From Bog-473 sp963730785 (GTDB lineage: Bacteria; Actinomycetota; Acidimicrobiia; Acidimicrobiales; RAAP-2), in NCBI GenBank assembly GCA_963730785.1, contig CAVSTF010000015.1, positions 248,001 to 312,000 on the forward strand: 64,000 nucleotides of DNA, in the 5' to 3' direction. A program made the translations under genes and the position numbers. Positions 32,383 to 42,008 of the stretch are shown piece by piece. The stretch's first letter is position 1; every line of letters starts with the position of its first letter. The notes below the pieces were generated by a model. That model was not told where the DNA came from. It saw only the letters and a list, made by a program, of their open reading frames with translations, and searched no databases.

Positions 32383-34922
32383 ATCCCCCACTCGGCAAAT
32401 GATCGGCGACGTCGTGGGCTCGGTCCTGACCGCATTGTTGGCGTTCGGGGCCACTCCCCTGGTGTTGTTCGTGCTGGTGGGCAACCCACTCGGACACGGC
32501 TTAGGTCACACGTGGAGTCATTCGTCACGACTCGCCCTGACCGGCCTTGCTGTCGTGGCCTGGGTGGCCTGGTTGGCCTGTTGCCTCCAACTGATCCAGG
32601 ACGTGATGGTGCACGTCCGACACGGTTCGGTGACCCCGTCCGTCGGCCGTGCGCTCAATGAGCGAGTGGCCGCCCGTATCGCGGCCGGCATTCTGGCCAT
32701 CAGCACCCTGGGCGCACCCATGGTGCTTTCCGGCGGCGCCGGCGCGTCCACTTCAGGTGTCAATCGGGTCAACGTGCCCACCGCCGTCGTCAGTCCAACC
32801 ACGCTGGTCCCGGTCAGTGCCTCGGTGGCGCCCATCGCTTCGACCTACGTCGTTCGGGCCGGTGACTCGTTGTGGACGATTGCCGAAACACAGCTGGGTG
32901 ACGGGGCGGACTGGACCACCATCGCTCAACTCAACCTCGGGCACACCATGTCCGACGGGCTGCACTTCGTCGATCCCAGTTTGATCGTGCCCGGTTGGAC
33001 GCTGGTCCTTCCCGGCCCGGCGCCCATCGCCTCGGATCCAACGTCGTATGTCACCGCCACGCCCGTGGTGACCGCTCCCCCCTCCCATGAGGAGCGGTCC
33101 GCGCCACATACCGATCCCATCCACACCATCTCCAAGCTGGTCAGTGCCGCTCCGAAGGACGATGGTCGAAATGACGGGCCGGCACCGGTCCGTCAGCTCC
33201 CCGAACTGGCCGTACTGGGGTTCAGCGCCATCGGTTGCGCCGCGCTGGCTCGACGGGCCCGTCGCCGGAGGGCCATCGGACAGCAATACGACGCCAAGGT
33301 GAGCGGACCACCGCAGACCGACGAATGGGTCGACGCGGAAACGATGCTGGCCCGGTTCGCCGACATTCCCGCGTTGACCGCATTCGAACGGGCCAACTCG
33401 TTGATTGGATCCCAAGTTGACGACATTGGTCGGTCAGAAGGTCTCCCCCGTGTGCGCGCCATCTGTGTCGGGCCAGCCGGAGTGGATTTCTGGCTCGACC
33501 GTCCCCACCACTCGGCACCCAATGGCTGCATCGCCGTCAACGACGCAATGACGTGGCGGGTCCCCCACGACGAACTCGTCACCGCACCATCGATCTGCCC
33601 ATGGTTGTCCATCGTGTTGCCCGTCGGCAGCGACCACGACGGCACCTGGCTGGTACCTGTGCCGCGCGGGACGTGCCTCCCGCTGCTCGGAGAGGCCGCG
33701 GAGGACTTATGGCGATCGGTCCGTCCGGTGCAGCGTTCCTGGGTCTGGGCCGACAGCGTGACGATCAGCGAGGATCCCGCTGAACTTACCGAGTTCCTCT
33801 CGACGGCCCCGGTGTCACTCGACGTGCCACCGATTCTCTTCTTTGGTGATCCCACGCAGCTGCCGGGCGGAGTGGCTGAACGAGTGTCGGTCGTGACCAC
33901 CTCCTCCCTCCATGCCACCGATGTCGCCATCCTGGTGGACCCTCGTGCCGCCACCATCCATCCGTTGGGACGGACGGTTCGACCGGATCTCATTGACGTG
34001 GGCACGGCTCGACTGATGGACGAACTCTCGCTGGCGCCCGTGGCAGCGCCGGACAAGTGCATTCGAGGAAGTGGAGGAGCCGGCGGCTCCGCAACATGAC
34101 CTTGAACTCTTGGAGCCCGGTCGGGTCGAAGTGAAACTGCTCGGCCCCACGCCCCACCTCGAAGGCCTGCAGGAAGACTTGCCCGCCAATCGGGCCCGAC
34201 GGGCCGTCGAATTGGTGGCGTACTTGGCGCTGCACTTCCCCGACGAGGTCACCAGTGACCGCTTGCGGACTCGGGTGCTCGGGTCATCCGATGCCGATGC
34301 GGCGTCGAAGACATTGTTCAATACGGCGGCGGCCGCTCGTCGAGCCATGGGCGCCGACGCCCAGGGCGCACCCCTCTTCCCATCGGGCAGTCGAACCGGC
34401 CACTATCGAGTGTCGGCCCAGGTAACGGTGGACGTCCACCGGGCCTGCCAACTGGCTACCTACGGCAATGCGTGCGAAGACGCCGAGGTGGCCATCGCCT
34501 ATCTCAAGGCAGCACTGGAACTGATTGAAGGCGAGCCGATGGCCAACGTGCTGTCGGGCTACACCTGGTGGGAGGCCGAAGGTCACGGGTCCAGGTTGGC
34601 GGCCGTCCTCGTCAACGCCGCCTGCAACTTGGCTGCGTTGTCGGTGCAGGGTGGGCATTTCGATCTGGCTCAGTGGGGACTCGGTCAAGCCCGATTGGTC
34701 GATCCCTACAGCGAGTCGCTCTCCCGGGCGGCCATGCAGGTGGCCGCCGCAGCCGGTGATGCCGACCGCTTACGACGGGAATGGCGAGAGTGTCAACGTC
34801 GAGTCGATGAACTCGACCCCGGCAGCTCACCCTCGCCGCGCACCGAACGCCTCTATGGCGAACTGGCCCACCATGTACTGGTCGGGACGGGGTCGAATCA
34901 TTCAGCCGACGTGATGGCCTGA
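32375..34922 (+). CDS. membrane LysM protein with cytoplasmic BTAD (SARP-like) domain, frameshifted
   Basis: About 849 residues. Starts MAKSPTRQ at 32375. Two to three membrane helices (VVGSVLTALLAFGATPLVLFVLV; LALTGLAVVAWVAWLACCL; AAGILAISTLGAPMVLSGG) precede a LysM domain, STYVVRAGDSLWTIAETQLG to LIVPGWTLVLP (about residues 155-212). A further helix LAVLGFSAIGCAALA precedes a cytoplasmic part. The frame breaks near 34060 and resumes as EEVEEPAAPQHD, followed by a winged-helix-like segment (RRAVELVAYLALHFPDEVTSDRL) and the BTAD helical repeat (AYLKAALELIEGEPM, GDADRLRREWRECQRRVDEL). The layout suggests a peptidoglycan-sensing transmembrane regulator. Its 3' end overlaps murF by 25 bases. Confidence 0.82.
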
Positions 34923-36223
34923 CTCAGCGCCGCCGCGAGCTGCTCCATCCCGGCCACCCGGCTGCCCTTGACCAGGAAGGCGTCGCCCTTTTGGAATGGT
35001 TGCGTCCGCCCGAGAAGTTGCGCCAGATCCGAGACGACGTCGACGCCATAGGCATCGGTCTGATAGCCCACCACCTCAATACCCAATGAGGAAGCCAACG
35101 TGACCATCGACCGGTGCTGCTCGGCCGCCCCCGGGCCAAGCTCGGCCATCTGGCCCAGCACCGCGATGCGGCGAGTGGCCGGTACTGCATGCAGCGCTCG
35201 TAGGGCGGCTTCCATTGAGGTGGGATTGGCGTTGTAGGCGTCGTTAATGACGACCACGCCCGAGGCATGGGTCTCCACATTCATCCGCCAGGGTGGGGGC
35301 GTCACTTCCGCGATCGATTGCGCCACTGACTCCATCGGCACACCGGCCCATAGGGCGGCAGTCGCCGCTGCCAGTGCATTGGACACTTGGTGCGCGCCAT
35401 GGACCGACAGCCGGAATTCGGCGTTACCCCAGGGACTCTCGACATCGAATGCAGCTTGCGCTCGTTCGTTGAGGCGCACGTTGGTGGCTCGCACATCGCA
35501 GTGGGTACCGGTGCCGAAGTGGAGGATGGGGGCAGAGGAGCGCTGACCGATCATGGTCGAAAAGGGATCGTCCCCATTGAGCACGGCCGCGCCGTCGGCC
35601 GGCAAGGCCTGCACCAATTCGGCCTTGGCGGTGGCCACCGCCTCGAGTGAACCGAAGAACTCAGTGTGGGCTAGCCCAATTCTGGTGATGATCCCAATGG
35701 TGGGCCGGGCGATCTCACACAGTTCAGCTATGTGGCCGGGCTTCCGCGCCCCCATTTCGGCCACCACGACCTCCACGTCCTCATCGGCATTGCCGAGGGT
35801 CAACGGGAGTCCGATCTCATTGTTGTACGAGAGGTAGGTCGACTGCGTTCGATAGGCCGATGCGAAGACACCGTGGGTCAGGTCCTTCACCGTGGTCTTT
35901 CCGACCGACCCCGTGATGCCAACCACGTGACCCTGCATCCGATTTCGACTGGCCCGACCGATTTCGGCCAGGGCCTGCCAGGTATCGCGCACCACAATGG
36001 CCGTGGCACCCGGAACGGTGCGGCCATCAGTCACGTAGGCGGTGGCGCCAGCGGCTACCGCTTCATCTATGAATTCGTGCCCATCGCGAGCATCTCGAAG
36101 CGCGACGAACAGCTGACCGGGTTGTATTTCCCTCGAGTCAGTGTGCAACCCACGGCATTCCACGTCATTACCGACGATTCGCCCATCTAAGAGAACAGCC
36201 AGGGCGGAGGCCGAAAAATGCAT
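34898..36223 (-). CDS. murF: UDP-MurNAc-tripeptide--D-Ala-D-Ala ligase
   Basis: 441 residues from the Met at 36223. Mur ligase P-loop GITGSVGKTT (residues 102-111), THGVFASAYRTQSTYLSYNNEIGLPLTL and VVVAEMGARKPGHIAELC in the central domain, NGDD and INDAYNANPTSMEAALRAL in the C-terminal domain; the NEIGxP and NAYNANP motifs are diagnostic of MurF. It adds D-Ala-D-Ala to the UDP-MurNAc-tripeptide, the last cytoplasmic ligation of the peptidoglycan precursor. It lies two genes from ddl, whose product it uses, but not in a dcw cluster. Confidence 0.96.
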   Translation of the reverse strand: MHFSASALAVLLDGRIVGNDVECRGLHTDSREIQPGQLFVALRDARDGHEFIDEAVAAGATAYVTDGRTVPGATAIVVRDTWQALAEIGRASRNRMQGHVVGITGSVGKTTVKDLTHGVFASAYRTQSTYLSYNNEIGLPLTLGNADEDVEVVVAEMGARKPGHIAELCEIARPTIGIITRIGLAHTEFFGSLEAVATAKAELVQALPADGAAVLNGDDPFSTMIGQRSSAPILHFGTGTHCDVRATNVRLNERAQAAFDVESPWGNAEFRLSVHGAHQVSNALAAATAALWAGVPMESVAQSIAEVTPPPWRMNVETHASGVVVINDAYNANPTSMEAALRALHAVPATRRIAVLGQMAELGPGAAEQHRSMVTLASSLGIEVVGYQTDAYGVDVVSDLAQLLGRTQPFQKGDAFLVKGSRVAGMEQLAAALSQAITSAE

Positions 36224-36262
36224 GCGGGAAGCCTTGCATAGCCCTGAAGCCAACTATTTCGC

Positions 36263-37573
36263 TCAGGTCCGCCTGGGCCGATTTATTTTTGCCGTGGCCT
36301 TGGCGGCGGCCAATCGCCGAGCCCGAGAAATCGCCCCGGCACTCGGCGGATTGTCGGGCGGCACCCACTTCCATTGGCCCGGTTGGCCCTCGAGTTTCCA
36401 CCCACCGTGGGTCTTGAGGTCGTGGTGACTCGGGCACAAACGGGCCAAGTTGGAGAGCTCGGTCAGCCCGCCTTTGGCGAAGTCCTCAATTCGATGGTCA
36501 CTCTGCAGGCGCTTGGTCTGGCCGCAGCTCGGGACGGCGCATGTGCGGTCCCGGGCCACCAGCGTCATGGCTAGGCGTTGGGCGACGTGACGAGATCGTC
36601 CAGTCACCGAGCAGATGGCCTTGGCGGATCGCAGCATGAACTGGGCTGATCCCTCGTAGAGCAGCTCAGTGGCGGCATCGACGCTGATGGGGCCGATGCC
36701 GTCGATCTCACAGATCTCGCCGGGGTTGGTCGTGCCCCGTTGCAGGGCCTCGGCATCGACCAGGACCACGCACAGCGGGTCCTTTGAACCAGCGGCTTCG
36801 CCCGCAGCGGAGCGCTTCCCGGCCAACAGGTCCAACAGGGCATCCATCCGATGGGCGGCCAGGTCGTCGTGGGAGTCAGAACCGGCCGCCTTCCAGCGCC
36901 GCTGAGCTTCGGCCTCGAGAGGGCCGTGGACCTTGGCCCACTCCACCTCGTCGCACAGCCCCTCGAGGCGGATGCCGCCGCCTTCGGCTTGGGACCAGCG
37001 CAAGTGTCGAATGGCGTGGACCCGATCCCGCCGAGCCCGCTCGGATTCTCGAGAACGGGCGGCGGAACGTTGACGAGCCACCTCGTCGCTCAGCTCCTCA
37101 TTCGACGAACCACTCGAGAGCTTGGACAACAACTCGCCGGCCGACGAAGGGTCGGTGGCGGCGGCCCTCGACAAAAGCTTGATCTGCTGAGTGGAGAGTT
37201 CGCCCCCGTGCAGCGCTTTTGCCAGTTCCGGGGTGTCAGCGGCTCGCTGGGCGTCGGCCAAGCGTCCCTTGGCGGCACCGGTCGACGAGCCAGTCAACGA
37301 CGCCAGCCAGGAGCCGGCCGAGCCATGTCCTTCTTTGGCATGCGCTCCGGTTTCAGCCACCACCGGGGAGAACAGGGCAATGCCCGAAGAGGCAGCCCGT
37401 TCGCCTTCGGCCAAGAGCGCCACGGCCCGGCGGGCCTGGTCACCCGAGCACCGTTCAGGACGGGCCTGGCGCACGAACTGCTTGAAGATACGAGTGGCCA
37501 TCGCCAGTTCGTCCAGTCCGACCAGTTCGCCTCGGTCGGTGCCATCCGTCTCAATGAGTGTCGCCAGAACCAC
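36263..37573 (-). CDS. DUF222-type HNH endonuclease
   Basis: 436 residues from a GTG at 37573. The N-terminal DUF222-like helical region includes LHGGELSTQQIKLLSRAA, and the C-terminal HNH domain reads CAVPSCGQTKRLQSDHRIEDFAKGG then LARLCPSHHDLKTHGGW, with the zinc-type Cys pairs and the catalytic His. This family (13E12 repeat relatives) occurs in many copies in actinobacterial genomes and often spreads between them; its role is unclear. It sits between murF and ddl and separates two functionally linked genes. Confidence 0.9.
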   Translation of the reverse strand: MVLATLIETDGTDRGELVGLDELAMATRIFKQFVRQARPERCSGDQARRAVALLAEGERAASSGIALFSPVVAETGAHAKEGHGSAGSWLASLTGSSTGAAKGRLADAQRAADTPELAKALHGGELSTQQIKLLSRAAATDPSSAGELLSKLSSGSSNEELSDEVARQRSAARSRESERARRDRVHAIRHLRWSQAEGGGIRLEGLCDEVEWAKVHGPLEAEAQRRWKAAGSDSHDDLAAHRMDALLDLLAGKRSAAGEAAGSKDPLCVVLVDAEALQRGTTNPGEICEIDGIGPISVDAATELLYEGSAQFMLRSAKAICSVTGRSRHVAQRLAMTLVARDRTCAVPSCGQTKRLQSDHRIEDFAKGGLTELSNLARLCPSHHDLKTHGGWKLEGQPGQWKWVPPDNPPSAGAISRARRLAAAKATAKINRPRRT

Positions 37574-37659
37574 ATAGAAATCGTACGAAATGGGTGTGAC
37601 AACGGCCCCGGCATGGGAAGCCGGTCAGCGGCACCTCCTCGGGTAGATTGACCCCTCTT

Positions 37660-38733
37660 ATGGCCGGTCGGATCAGGTTGGTGGTGCTCTTCGGGGGTCG
37701 ATCCGCCGAGCACGACATTTCCTGTATTTCTGCCTTCAACCTGCTCCAAGCGGTGGATCCAGAACGCTATGAGGTCGTCCCGGTTGGCATCACGCGTGAT
37801 GGCCAATGGATTGGGATGGGAGATCTCTCTCTTGAGTCGGCAGCCCACGTCGGCGCACTCCCGTCGCCCGACCGAGCTCCGGCCGAATCCGCCATGGCCC
37901 ACGCCGGAATTCCGCCCACGCTCGGCGACGACATCACCACCGTGGTCTTCCCGCTGCTGCATGGACCCATGGGTGAAGACGGCACCGTGCAGGGACTGTT
38001 GGAACTATCGGGTCTCCCCTATGTGGGATCGGGCGTGCTCGGCTCGGCCCTCTGCATGGACAAGAGCATGGCCAAAGAGGTCTTGCGCTCCCAGGGCATT
38101 CCCCAAGGTCAGTGGATCAGCGCCCGATCGAATGAGATCAGCCCGGAATTGCTCAACCAGGTCCAGCAATCTCTCGGCCTGCCGCTCTTTGTGAAGCCGG
38201 CGAATCTTGGCTCGTCGATTGGGATCAGTCGGGTCGCCACCGCAGAAGCACTCGAAGCGGCGGTCAGCCTGGCACAGACGTATGACGAATTCCTCGTCTT
38301 CGAAGAAGCCATTCGTGGCCGCGAAATCGAAGTGGCCATCCTCGGTGACCTCGACCCCAAGGCGTCGATTCCGGGGGAAATCGTGTGCGACGAATCCTTC
38401 TACGGGTACGAGGAGAAGTATCTCAACGAATCAGCCAAATTGCTGGCGCCGGCCCCTCTGTCCGACAGTGAGGTGGCAGAGGTCCAGGCCCTGGCCATCC
38501 GCACCTTCAAGGCGTTACGGGCGGAGGGACTCGCTCGAGTCGACTTCTTCTTCAGCGAGACCCACGGCTTCCTGGTCAATGAGGTCAACACCATGCCGGG
38601 CTTCACGCCCATCTCCATGTATCCCATGCTGTGGGCGGCCAGTGGTTTGGACTATGCCCCGCTCATCGATGAACTCGTGAATCTCGCCATCGCTCGACAT
38701 CAGCGCCGGTCCAACTTCGCCACCAGCCACTAG
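37660..38733 (+). CDS. ddl: D-alanine--D-alanine ligase
   Basis: 357 residues, ATP-grasp. RLVVLFGGRSAEHDIS at the N-terminus, FPLLHGPMGEDGTVQG, ATP-binding KPANLGSSIGIS and FEEAIRGREIEVAI, metal site RVDFFF and NEVNTMPGFTP. All key residues present. Joins two D-Ala, the substrate of MurF encoded 1.4 kb away on the other strand. The Met at 37660 is preferred to one four codons earlier. Its stop overlaps the APC permease stop region by four bases. Confidence 0.97.
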   Translation: MAGRIRLVVLFGGRSAEHDISCISAFNLLQAVDPERYEVVPVGITRDGQWIGMGDLSLESAAHVGALPSPDRAPAESAMAHAGIPPTLGDDITTVVFPLLHGPMGEDGTVQGLLELSGLPYVGSGVLGSALCMDKSMAKEVLRSQGIPQGQWISARSNEISPELLNQVQQSLGLPLFVKPANLGSSIGISRVATAEALEAAVSLAQTYDEFLVFEEAIRGREIEVAILGDLDPKASIPGEIVCDESFYGYEEKYLNESAKLLAPAPLSDSEVAEVQALAIRTFKALRAEGLARVDFFFSETHGFLVNEVNTMPGFTPISMYPMLWAASGLDYAPLIDELVNLAIARHQRRSNFATSH

Positions 38734-40115
38734 TCAGCGGTCGGCCTCGGCGGACGCCGGCGCGGTGTGGCGGCGCGACGGGCTTCCTCGTTGGCTCGAA
38801 TGCCCGGGAGGATCCGTAGCACGTAGAAGGCGCTTATCGCCGCGCCCGCCAGAATGATGAGCAGCGGCAGCACGTTGAAATGATTGTTCACCGACACCGA
38901 GGCAATGAGGGCCAGCAGGCCGAAGAGCACCACGCCAACCGGCCCCACCACGCCGAGGGCGCGCACTCGAAAAGGACGAAGCACATTGGGCTGACGTGAT
39001 CGCAGTCGCACGGTGCAGAAGGCGGCCACTCCGTAGATCATCGCTTCCAACGCCGCCCCAACGGCCACCAGCACTTGCCACCCGTGGGTCACGGCCACGA
39101 TGAACGCCACCACGAGCGAGGAGCCGCCCAGCGCGACCACCGGCACCCACGGCACCGCTCGATCGTTGAGCTTGGCCAGTTGGCGCGGCAACGAGCCCTC
39201 TCGGGCCGTCCCGTAGACAAACCGAGATGCGGTGATGAACCCACCGTTGAACGTGTTCAACGCGGTCACCGCCGTCACGCCGGCCATGACCCATAGGCCG
39301 GCGTGTCCGAGTGCCTTTTCGCCCAAATACAGCTGAGGGTAGGCCGAGGTGAGTTGGTGGTGGGAAAGGGTGTGGCTCATGGCCACCGTGGCCAGGGCGC
39401 AGACCACGAAGAGCACGCCCAAGGCGACCAACATCCCCCGATGAATGAACTGCGGACGTCGCACTTCCTCAGCACTGGTAGTCACCCACTCGAAGGCGCT
39501 GTAGAGGAACACGCCCAGCGCAATGGCCTCCACTAGGTCCCCCGCGCTATGCCCGTGCAATGGCTGCAGCGGCGTGTGCAGCGGATGGCCACTCCGCGTG
39601 ATGGCCAGCACGGCGATGACCACGGTGGCGAGGACCACAACGGTGGTGGCCGTGTCCTGCAAAAGGCCGGCGATGGTGACGCCGCGGAGATTGCACAGCA
39701 CGGCAATGCTCAAGAGCCCAACGATCCACAGCGATGCCACCCAGGGCGGCTCGCTGAAGGCATGGGCCATGGCGGTGCCGACAATGAAGGCATCAGAGGC
39801 GATGACCAACACGATGGTGGTCATGTAGGTGAGCGTGATGGTCAAGGCCACCCGATCGTCCATTGCCCGCTGCATGTACAGGCGGATGGCGGCTGCGGTG
39901 GGGTACATGCCATTGAGCTCTCCGAAGAACCCGTAGGCCAGCAGGGCCAGGAGACCAGCCACCAGAATGGGAATCCAGGCGGAATCTCCCGCCACATACG
40001 TGACCAACCCGGCGGCGGCCAGGTACTCCAGCGCGGCGAACGCCAGCCCGGTCGAGGTGGTGATGACGGTGCGCTGACCCAGCGCACGCCGAAGGCTGGA
40101 GGGTGACGACGTCAC
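38730..40115 (-). CDS. APC-family amino acid permease
   Basis: 461 residues with twelve membrane helices. The first helix has ALGQRTVITTSTGLAFAALEYLAAAG and helix 6 region ALGVFLYSAFEWVTTSAEEVRRPQ, both typical of APC permeases, with GTAREGSLPRQLAKLND in the loop after helix 8. The C-terminus is short and Arg-rich. It starts three bases after the SCP2 gene and is the last member of an amine oxidase-SCP2-permease unit, which suggests uptake of an amino acid or amine that the oxidase degrades. Confidence 0.9.
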   Translation of the reverse strand: MTSSPSSLRRALGQRTVITTSTGLAFAALEYLAAAGLVTYVAGDSAWIPILVAGLLALLAYGFFGELNGMYPTAAAIRLYMQRAMDDRVALTITLTYMTTIVLVIASDAFIVGTAMAHAFSEPPWVASLWIVGLLSIAVLCNLRGVTIAGLLQDTATTVVVLATVVIAVLAITRSGHPLHTPLQPLHGHSAGDLVEAIALGVFLYSAFEWVTTSAEEVRRPQFIHRGMLVALGVLFVVCALATVAMSHTLSHHQLTSAYPQLYLGEKALGHAGLWVMAGVTAVTALNTFNGGFITASRFVYGTAREGSLPRQLAKLNDRAVPWVPVVALGGSSLVVAFIVAVTHGWQVLVAVGAALEAMIYGVAAFCTVRLRSRQPNVLRPFRVRALGVVGPVGVVLFGLLALIASVSVNNHFNVLPLLIILAGAAISAFYVLRILPGIRANEEARRAATPRRRPPRPTAD

Positions 40116-40118
40116 TCT

Positions 40119-40478
40119 CTATTGGTCCAGGAAGGCGACCATGGAGATGGCATCAATCCGCATGACGTCCTGCTGTGATCCGGCCAGGGTGATCTCGCCC
40201 GACATGTATTTCTCCGATGGATTGAGGTCACCCCAGAACATGTCGCAGAAGTCCTCGCTGGTCCCGGTCACGATGACATCGGGCTGTCCGACGTGGCCGA
40301 CCACCAACTCGGACAGCTTTTGTCCCGAGACCTGCATGGTGAACCCCTGAGCGGTATCGGTGGTGGTGAAGTGCACGACCCGATCCCAACCCTTGACCAT
40401 TTTGGCCAATCTCGGATTGTCATTGCTTCTGGTGCGCCAGTCGGCAAAGGCCTCGGTGAGTTCTTCATTCGTCGCCAA
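40119..40478 (-). CDS. SCP2 sterol-carrier-domain protein
   Basis: 119 residues. SCP2-like fold: WDRVVHFTTTDTAQGFTMQVSGQKLSELVVGHVGQPDVIVTGTSEDF then DLNPSEKYMSGEITLAGSQQDVMRIDAI. The D/G-KxxxxG-like element (SEKYMSGEITLAGS) is characteristic. Such stand-alone domains bind acyl chains, sterols or other hydrophobic ligands. It overlaps the end of the amine-oxidase gene by 14 bases. Its link with an amine oxidase and a permease is unusual. Confidence 0.88.
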   Translation of the reverse strand: MATNEELTEAFADWRTRSNDNPRLAKMVKGWDRVVHFTTTDTAQGFTMQVSGQKLSELVVGHVGQPDVIVTGTSEDFCDMFWGDLNPSEKYMSGEITLAGSQQDVMRIDAISMVAFLDQ

Positions 40479-41898
40479 GGGTCTCTCCCTTCAGAGCCAG
40501 TTGCACTTCTTCAGCGGCCCGCAGGCCCGAGGAGATGGCCCCGTCCAGATAGCCGCACCACTCCGTGGCCGTCTCGGTGCCGGCCCAATGCAACACACCG
40601 ATGGGATCGCGCAACGCCGAGCCGAAGCCCGTGAGCGCACCCGGTGAACAGATGGCGACCGGTCCACCCCGAGTGAATGGCTCCCCGGGCCAATGTTGTT
40701 CGACTACTTCAATGGGCATCGGCCGCCCGAGGCCCAAACGCCTGGGTCAGTTCCTCCACGACCGCATCCCGTCGACTCGCCTCGTTCATACGTTCGGCCC
40801 TTCGACAGTCATTGCCGGCGATGAAACCCACAATCGCCCCGTGCGAAGCATCGTCGGGCGAGTCGTCGAACGAGCTGCTGAGCAGTCCAACATTCGACAC
40901 GATTTGGCCGTTGTACCCGTCAGCTCGCCAAAACGGTTCGTCATACAGCGCGTGCACCTTGGTCACCGAGCCCATCGGCATGCGCATGCACAGCTGGTCT
41001 CGATTGCCGGGAAGCGGTGGGTAATAGGTCAGGCGGGCCGTCAACGCCGGTGACATGGCGATGATCGCTCGATGTGCCGTGACCGATAACTGCTCATGTG
41101 GCGCGGAAGGGTCGCTGACATCCCCGTCGGGATGCACCAGCCGGGCCTCGCACGGTCACGTGACGGTCGTCGTGGCGGAGCGCCGTCACCGGCGCACCAA
41201 GAATGACCCGGTCGCCCAACTCGGCCGCCATGCCGAGGGCGAGCTGCTGCGAACCTCCGTGGAAGCGACTCTCCTGCGCCCCTCCCGTGGTGCGCACCAA
41301 GTTGCTCATGCCCCCGCCGGCATGCAGATAGAAGAGGGTGAAGAGAAGCGACAGTTCTTCCGGCTCAGTGCCGAAGACGGCCTTCACGGCGACCGTGACG
41401 ATGTCGCGGGCGATGCGGGACTCGACATTGGCCAGCATGTGACTGGCCAAGGTCATCGAATCGAGCGTTGCCGCCTCCGGTGCGTCCCAAGGGGCGTCGG
41501 TCGGAACCTCAAAGCTGGCCAGGTCGAGATCGAGCAAGTAGGCGATGCCGTCGGCCGCGGCCGACGGGTCTCGGGTGGGAATGAGACCCGACATACGAGT
41601 CGCGAATGCCATCACACAGGTCGACGGCCTCGCCGGTCGTATAGGTGGGGAAGGTCGTGACACCCAGTTCAGCGGCCAACGCGGCCAAGTGGTGCTGCGT
41701 TGGCCCAATCCACTGGCCGCCTCGATCGATCCGGAAGCCCGATGCGGACGTGTCGGTGAACGATCGGCCGCCCACCCGGTGCAGTGCTTCGACCACGAGC
41801 ACGTCGACGCCCTGACGAGCCAGCTGGCGGGCCGCCGTCAGCCCGGCAAATCCGGCTCCGATCACCACCACGTCGCACTGGCGAGACTGGGACGCCAT
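40465..41898 (-). CDS. flavin monoamine oxidase family protein, three frameshifts
   Basis: FAD-dependent amine oxidase. N-terminal dinucleotide motif VVVIGAGFAGLTAARQLARQG followed by VVEALHRVGGRS. The chain then continues through frame changes near 41590, 41143 and 40714. The restored order is GLIPTRDPSAAADG, TLFYLHAGGGMSNLVRTTGGAQESRFHGGSQ, HRAIIAMSPALTARLTYYPPLP, YDEPFWRADG, and the C-terminal FAD motif VLHWAGTETATEWCGYLDGAI. The restored length of about 475 residues is normal. Near-covalent Cys is absent from the last motif (AGTETA context). It oxidises amines to aldehydes; operon partners are SCP2 and an APC permease. Confidence 0.85.
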
Positions 41899-42008
41899 CC
41901 ATAATCCTTCCTGCCGCTCAGGCATGAAACACTTCCGAATTGCCAGGTCACCCTACCGAAGGCACCAGGCCGGGCGACTCCGTCGCACCCCTTCGGTACG
42001 GTGAAGAC

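Noticed and set aside
36263..37573. HNH gene as a homing endonuclease or group I intron element
   Set aside because: DUF222 architecture is a free-standing host family; flanking genes are intact and no intron boundaries are seen.
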